Shown here: piece after piece, positions 6,843 through 8,287 of the stretch
Layout: the number at the start of each line of letters is the position of its first letter
Numbering within the stretch: position 1 is the first letter of the stretch
Made by a program: the position numbers and the translations under genes
From: Pelotomaculum sp.
GTDB lineage: Bacteria; Bacillota; Desulfotomaculia; Desulfotomaculales; Pelotomaculaceae
Direction of reading: 5' to 3'
DNA length: 8,287 nt
Assembly: GCA_003489345.1 (NCBI GenBank)
Contig: DNIT01000217.1
Span: forward strand, 1 to 8,287
The notes under the pieces: model-generated
Seen by the model: the letters and a program-made list of their open reading frames with translations, nothing else
Told to the model about the DNA's origin: nothing
Database searches by the model: none

Positions 6843-7016
6843 TTGGAAAAGGATCCAGCCCGTTTAATGCAATGGTATAGTGAAGCATGGGCAATGGCCC
6901 GAGCCCTGAACCCCGCATGGGGCCGGGACCTGAGTCGGGAAAAGATTATAAGGTTGCAAAGAAATAGAAAAATCTTGTCCATGCTGGGGGAGGCTCATGA
7001 GTCACCTCGAATATAG
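6843..7016 (+). CDS. short ORF overlapping the nucleotidyltransferase gene, unknown function
   Basis: A 57-codon frame (TTG at 6843; next ATG at 6867) encodes a peptide rich in W, R and E, including DPARLMQWYSEAWAMARAL and LSREKIIRLQRNRKILS. It looks like a small helical protein, not random sequence. The open frame reaches back to a TGA at 6816-6818, so the original N-terminus may have been lost or frameshifted. It overlaps the start of the nucleotidyltransferase by 20 bases (6997-7016), an arrangement typical of co-translated partners such as antitoxin-toxin pairs. I do not recognise the family. Being upstream and small, it could be the antitoxin or accessory subunit of the downstream gene, but that is inference from gene order only. 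No clear RBS precedes the TTG. Confidence 0.5.
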   Translation: MEKDPARLMQWYSEAWAMARALNPAWGRDLSREKIIRLQRNRKILSMLGEAHESPRI

Positions 7017-7212
7017 TCTTCGAAAAATAACCGGTCTTTTAAACCGGCAGCATATACCTTACATGCTCATCGGCGGAATAGCCAATATATATTGGGGCAG
7101 ATCAAGACTGACCCAGGACCTGGACATTACAATTTTGTGCCAGGAAGAAAAATATTTTAAATTATTGCCCGAAAACCCAATAAATTTTTTGAAGCAACCC
7201 AGAGTACTATGA
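6997..7212 (+). pseudogene. truncated AbiEii/MNT-like nucleotidyltransferase
   Basis: The 71-aa frame resembles the N-terminus of minimal nucleotidyltransferases (AbiEii-type toxins and relatives that add nucleotides to tRNA or protein partners). IPYMLIGGIANIYWGRSRLTQDLDITI (residues 20-46) carries the GG motif and the paired aspartates of the catalytic DLD. Family members are about 150-300 aa and continue well past this point; here a TGA follows PINFLKQPRVL, where the resistance cassette begins. The segment between CQEEKYFKLL and ENPINF is also shorter than I would expect, so internal loss is possible. The start is well supported: GGGGGAGG (6986-6993) lies three bases before the ATG. The third catalytic acidic residue and the remaining fold are missing, so it is probably inactive. 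The truncation coincides with the foreign cassette boundary. Confidence 0.7.
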
Positions 7213-7216
7213 TAAT
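7189..7216 (+). promoter_or_regulatory. probable promoter of the leader-efflux transcript
   Basis: TTGAAG (7189-7194) and GATAAT (7211-7216) are separated by 16 bases; an overlapping TATGAT occurs at 7208-7213. Transcription would start near 7223, about 30 bases before the leader peptide. The elements overlap the end of the broken nucleotidyltransferase frame. Confidence 0.5.
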
Positions 7217-7253
7217 ATGAAAATAACTTGATACCAAGGAGGACGCTCAATTT

Positions 7254-7274
7254 ATGGCTCTAATTTGTGATTAG
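7254..7274 (+). CDS. six-residue leader peptide (MALICD) of an attenuator
   Basis: A tiny ORF, ATG-GCT-CTA-ATT-TGT-GAT-TAG, is preceded by AAGGAGGA (7236-7243), ten bases before the ATG. Such an SD in front of a six-codon ORF is unlikely by chance. It lies at the start of a 240-base leader with two terminator hairpins before a Mef-like efflux gene. Macrolide-type resistance genes are often controlled this way: drug-stalled ribosomes on the leader peptide change RNA folding and let transcription continue. That mechanism is inferred by analogy; the inducer is unknown. Confidence 0.6.
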   Translation: MALICD

Positions 7275-7299
7275 TAAAGTGCAATAAAAAAGCTGTAAT

Positions 7300-7322
7300 C
7301 CATCCGCATTGATGGTTTTTTT
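7300..7322 (+). terminator. first terminator/attenuator hairpin in the leader
   Basis: CCATC (7300-7304) and GATGG (7311-7315) form a 5-bp stem with a 6-base loop, followed by seven T. A-rich sequence before it can extend pairing with the T-tract. It starts 25 bases after the leader-peptide stop, so a stalled ribosome could influence its folding. The stem is short, so it is moderate as a terminator. Confidence 0.5.
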
Positions 7323-7426
7323 GTTGTGCTTACTTTTACGAATTAGAAGCATAAGTTAGCTCTGAAAAGGCGCTGTTGTATTGCAGCTTGCATTTTCTTT
7401 CTTTCCTTGTGCTTTATCGTTAGCAT

Positions 7427-7466
7427 GCAGACTAAAATCCGCTTTGTGGATTTGGTCTGCTTTTTT
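7427..7466 (+). terminator. strong intrinsic terminator upstream of the efflux gene (attenuator)
   Basis: GCAGAC (7427-7432) pairs with GTCTGC (7455-7460), continued by a T-G wobble, one bulged A and AATCC-type pairing (7435-7440 with 7448-7453), loop GCTTTGT, then six T. It would stop transcripts about 50 bases before the efflux start codon, so expression must depend on readthrough. This fits transcriptional attenuation of a resistance gene. Confidence 0.75.
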
Positions 7467-7515
7467 GTTGCTCTTTGGTATATGAACCATACGATCACAA
7501 GGAGGAAACATAAAT

Positions 7516-8287
7516 ATGAAACATTCTAAATGGCAAAAAACATTTTATACAATTTGGGCGGGACAGGCAATCTCTTTGATTACAAGTGCTATCGTTCAAT
7601 ATGCGATTATCTGGAACCTAACGGCTATCACAAAATCGGCAACAACTCTATCTATTGCTGTGCTTGTCGGATTTCTGCCAATGGCCTTATTCAGCCCATT
7701 TATCGGGAGTATCGTAGACAGGTACGACCGTAAAAAAATAATGATTTTTTCTGACTTATCAATAGCTGCTGTCGCGTTGGCTATGGCAGCGGCGGGAATG
7801 ACGGGAAAACTTTCAATTTCAGTGATGCCCGTTGCGCTCTTTATTCGTGCCATTGGTTCGGCTTTTCATCAGCCATGTTTACAGGCGGTAACACCATTAA
7901 TTGTTCCACAAGAAAGCCTTGCGAAATGCAACGGGTATACCTATTCGTTCCAGTCGCTTTCTTTGGTACTTAGCCCCGCCATCGCTGCCGCTATTTTCCC
8001 GATTATGCCGCTTCATTTCATTATTTTGTTGGATGTACTCGGTGCGGCTATGGGTATCTGCACATTGGCTGTTTCCGTTATCCCGAAATTGCCTCAAAAC
8101 AATGAAAAGAAAGAATTTCATATCATTGGAGATGCGTTGGACGGCTTGAAACTTTTAAGCAATAATAAGGGGCTTTTCATCCTGATGTTTGTTGGAAGTC
8201 TGTTTTCTTTGGCTTATGTTCCGGCGAATAGCCTGTATCCTTTGCTTTGTATGACTTGGTTTGGAGGAACGACCACCCATGCGGGAC
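7516..8287 (+). CDS. Mef-like MFS efflux transporter, 3' end beyond the window
   Basis: The visible 257 residues belong to a major facilitator superfamily drug exporter of the Mef type, proton-driven macrolide efflux pumps of about 400 aa in the cytoplasmic membrane. The N-terminus (WQKTFYTIWAGQAISLITSA) closely follows Mef(A)/Mef(E), as do the motif-A loop GSIVDRYDRKK (64-74) and segments LFIRAIGSAFHQP and ECK/AKCNGY-like after VPQESL. About seven membrane segments are covered. The start is the ATG at 7516, with AAGGAGG (7499-7505) ten bases upstream. An attenuated leader (7254-7466) precedes it. The drug specificity is not settled by sequence; macrolides are the likeliest. Distinct base composition from the cas genes and a boundary cutting the nucleotidyltransferase suggest separate horizontal arrival. 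An ABC-F or other resistance gene may follow outside the window. Confidence 0.85.
   Translation, partial: MKHSKWQKTFYTIWAGQAISLITSAIVQYAIIWNLTAITKSATTLSIAVLVGFLPMALFSPFIGSIVDRYDRKKIMIFSDLSIAAVALAMAAAGMTGKLSISVMPVALFIRAIGSAFHQPCLQAVTPLIVPQESLAKCNGYTYSFQSLSLVLSPAIAAAIFPIMPLHFIILLDVLGAAMGICTLAVSVIPKLPQNNEKKEFHIIGDALDGLKLLSNNKGLFILMFVGSLFSLAYVPANSLYPLLCMTWFGGTTTHAG

Noticed and set aside
6797..6880. 27-codon ORF (starts MELLQHLRNIISKK) as a possible small CRISPR-controlled toxin
   Set aside because: There is no Shine-Dalgarno and it overlaps the better-looking frame at 6843-7016 in another phase; not supported as a gene.
7048..7054. Seven-base match (CAGCATA) of mini-spacer 1 inside the nucleotidyltransferase gene
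   Set aside because: A seven-base match is expected about once by chance in 8 kb on both strands, and it lies within the coding region, not at a promoter.
7530..7733. 67-codon ORF within the efflux gene in another frame
   Set aside because: It lies inside the Mef-like frame, which is supported by motifs and RBS.

Overview
The window looks like DNA from a Clostridia-type Firmicute. The Shine-Dalgarno sequences are strong (AAGGAG, AAGGAGG), the CRISPR-Cas proteins are of the Tneap/type I-B kind, the repeat ends in ATTGAAAC, and the right edge carries a Mef-like efflux gene typical of Gram-positive resistance cassettes. It is an accessory region with at least two rearrangement scars. I cannot name the species.

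Layout. Bases 1-70 may hold a minus-strand coding fragment that runs off the edge. Bases 39-590 are an IS3-family transposase (OrfB, DDE) that is missing its N-terminus and abruptly loses its C-terminus at about 590. At that same point a minus-strand HicB-like antitoxin gene (591-830) loses its C-terminus, so the two broken genes meet at one breakpoint. Bases 869-6456 are a tight minus-strand operon cas8b(cst1)-cas7(cst2)-cas5-cas3 with all key motifs present. It has no cas6, cas4, cas1 or cas2 in view; the IS3/hicB scar lies where adaptation genes would normally follow cas3.

Bases 6457-6733 are the most interesting part. A good minus-strand promoter (TTGACA-18-TATTCT) drives cas8. A good plus-strand promoter (TTGAAT-17-TATGAT) points the other way into a tiny degenerate CRISPR array of three repeats separated by only 16 and 15 nt. 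The second mini-spacer begins, exactly at its repeat boundary, with a sequence nearly identical to the cas8 5' untranslated region. It matches at positions 1-5 and 7-9, which are the positions that pair in a type I seed, and position 6 mismatches. With one gap and one mismatch the similarity extends to 15 bases. This is the architecture expected of a Cas-regulating RNA: a crRNA-like guide that would direct the Cas8/7/5 complex to repress its own operon, or act as an antisense RNA. The idea is inferred from sequence only.

Bases 6819-7212 hold a short ORF that overlaps and precedes a truncated nucleotidyltransferase (AbiEii/MNT-like), probably the remains of a toxin-antitoxin or defence pair. 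From about 7190 a resistance-type cassette begins: promoter, six-codon leader peptide with a strong SD, two hairpin-plus-T-tract terminators (an attenuator), and a Mef-like MFS efflux gene that runs off the right edge.
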